Origin: Actinomyces dentalis DSM 19115
Lineage (GTDB): Bacteria > Actinomycetota > Actinomycetes > Actinomycetales > Actinomycetaceae
Assembly: GCF_000429225.1 (NCBI RefSeq)
Contig: NZ_AUBL01000037.1
Span: 1-43,684 of the forward strand
Reading direction: 5' to 3'
Length of the DNA stretch: 43,684 bases
The notes below the pieces were generated by a model. It did not search any database, had not been told where the DNA came from, and was given only the letters and a program-made list of their open reading frames with translations. The stretch's first letter is position 1. Every line of letters begins with the position of its first letter. Positions 43,601-43,684 of this stretch are shown here, in pieces. The position numbers were made by a program, and so were the translations under genes.

Positions 43601-43684
43601 CGTCGTGGGGTGCCGGGGGTGGGGGTGAGGGTGCTCCTCGTCCTGGGATAATGCGGGTTGTCGATGTCCGTGCATGTCCAGGGG

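Larger units (their letters stand above)
43120..43684. other. Right-edge intergenic region
   Basis: About 565 nt without a supported gene. It holds the promoter region upstream of tetR, the second copy of the 122-bp structured repeat (43343-43464) and a possible small terminator (43577-43600). Long open frames here are read-through of G+C-rich DNA. Confidence 0.7.

Overview
The window is very G+C-rich actinobacterial chromosome. The gene order (rne-rplU-rpmA-obgE-proB, nadD-rsfS-histidine phosphatase-tRNA-Ala, cydABDC), frequent GTG starts and ATGA/GTGA overlaps suggest an Actinomycetaceae member such as Actinomyces or a relative. The genus is an inference from protein resemblance; no rRNA is present.

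Layout. (1) 1-3713 is an accessory end: a truncated transposase at the left edge, then a conspicuously A+T-rich gene (393-3485) encoding an N-terminal PD-(D/E)XK-like nuclease on a long helical-repeat body. It abuts the 3' end of two identical tRNA-Ala genes, which looks like a tRNA-associated defence island. (2) 4104-7644 (minus strand) is the NAD/ribosome-silencing block: nadD, a one-TM low-complexity protein, rsfS and a phosphoglycerate-mutase-family phosphatase. (3) 8129-20546 (plus strand) holds a DeoR regulator, then nine genes coupled by overlaps: three glycosyltransferases, an ABC exporter, two sugar-kinase/APH-like proteins, a UDP-glucose dehydrogenase-like enzyme and a histidine kinase/OmpR regulator pair. 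It looks like a self-contained surface-glycan or glycolipid system under its own two-component control. (4) 20679-31568 (minus strand) is the core block rne-rplU-rpmA-obgE-proB-proA plus a small secreted-type protein. Between proB and proA sits a plus-strand AAA ATPase with a possible broken partner, bordered by several structured inverted-repeat elements. (5) 32025-41099 holds cydABDC, translationally coupled to a DosS-like double-GAF kinase, with a convergent LuxR-type response regulator. (6) 41262-43119 holds a TetR repressor with an obvious double operator and a coupled GT1-type glycosyltransferase. The window ends in repeat-bearing intergenic DNA.

How it fits together. All core housekeeping genes from rne back to the tRNA-Ala pair lie on the minus strand, and the accessory blocks (glycan operon, ATPase island) lie on the plus strand between them. 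An ancestral run rne-rplU-rpmA-obgE-proB-proA-nadD-rsfS-phosphatase-tRNA therefore appears to have been opened twice. The points most worth a second look are the nuclease-solenoid gene at the tRNA, the glycan operon with twin kinases, and the dispersed structured repeats. One 122-bp repeat occurs at 24394 and 43343 with compensatory base changes in two helices. A 73-bp palindrome occurs at 9049 and 24000. A nested three-helix element lies at 22508.
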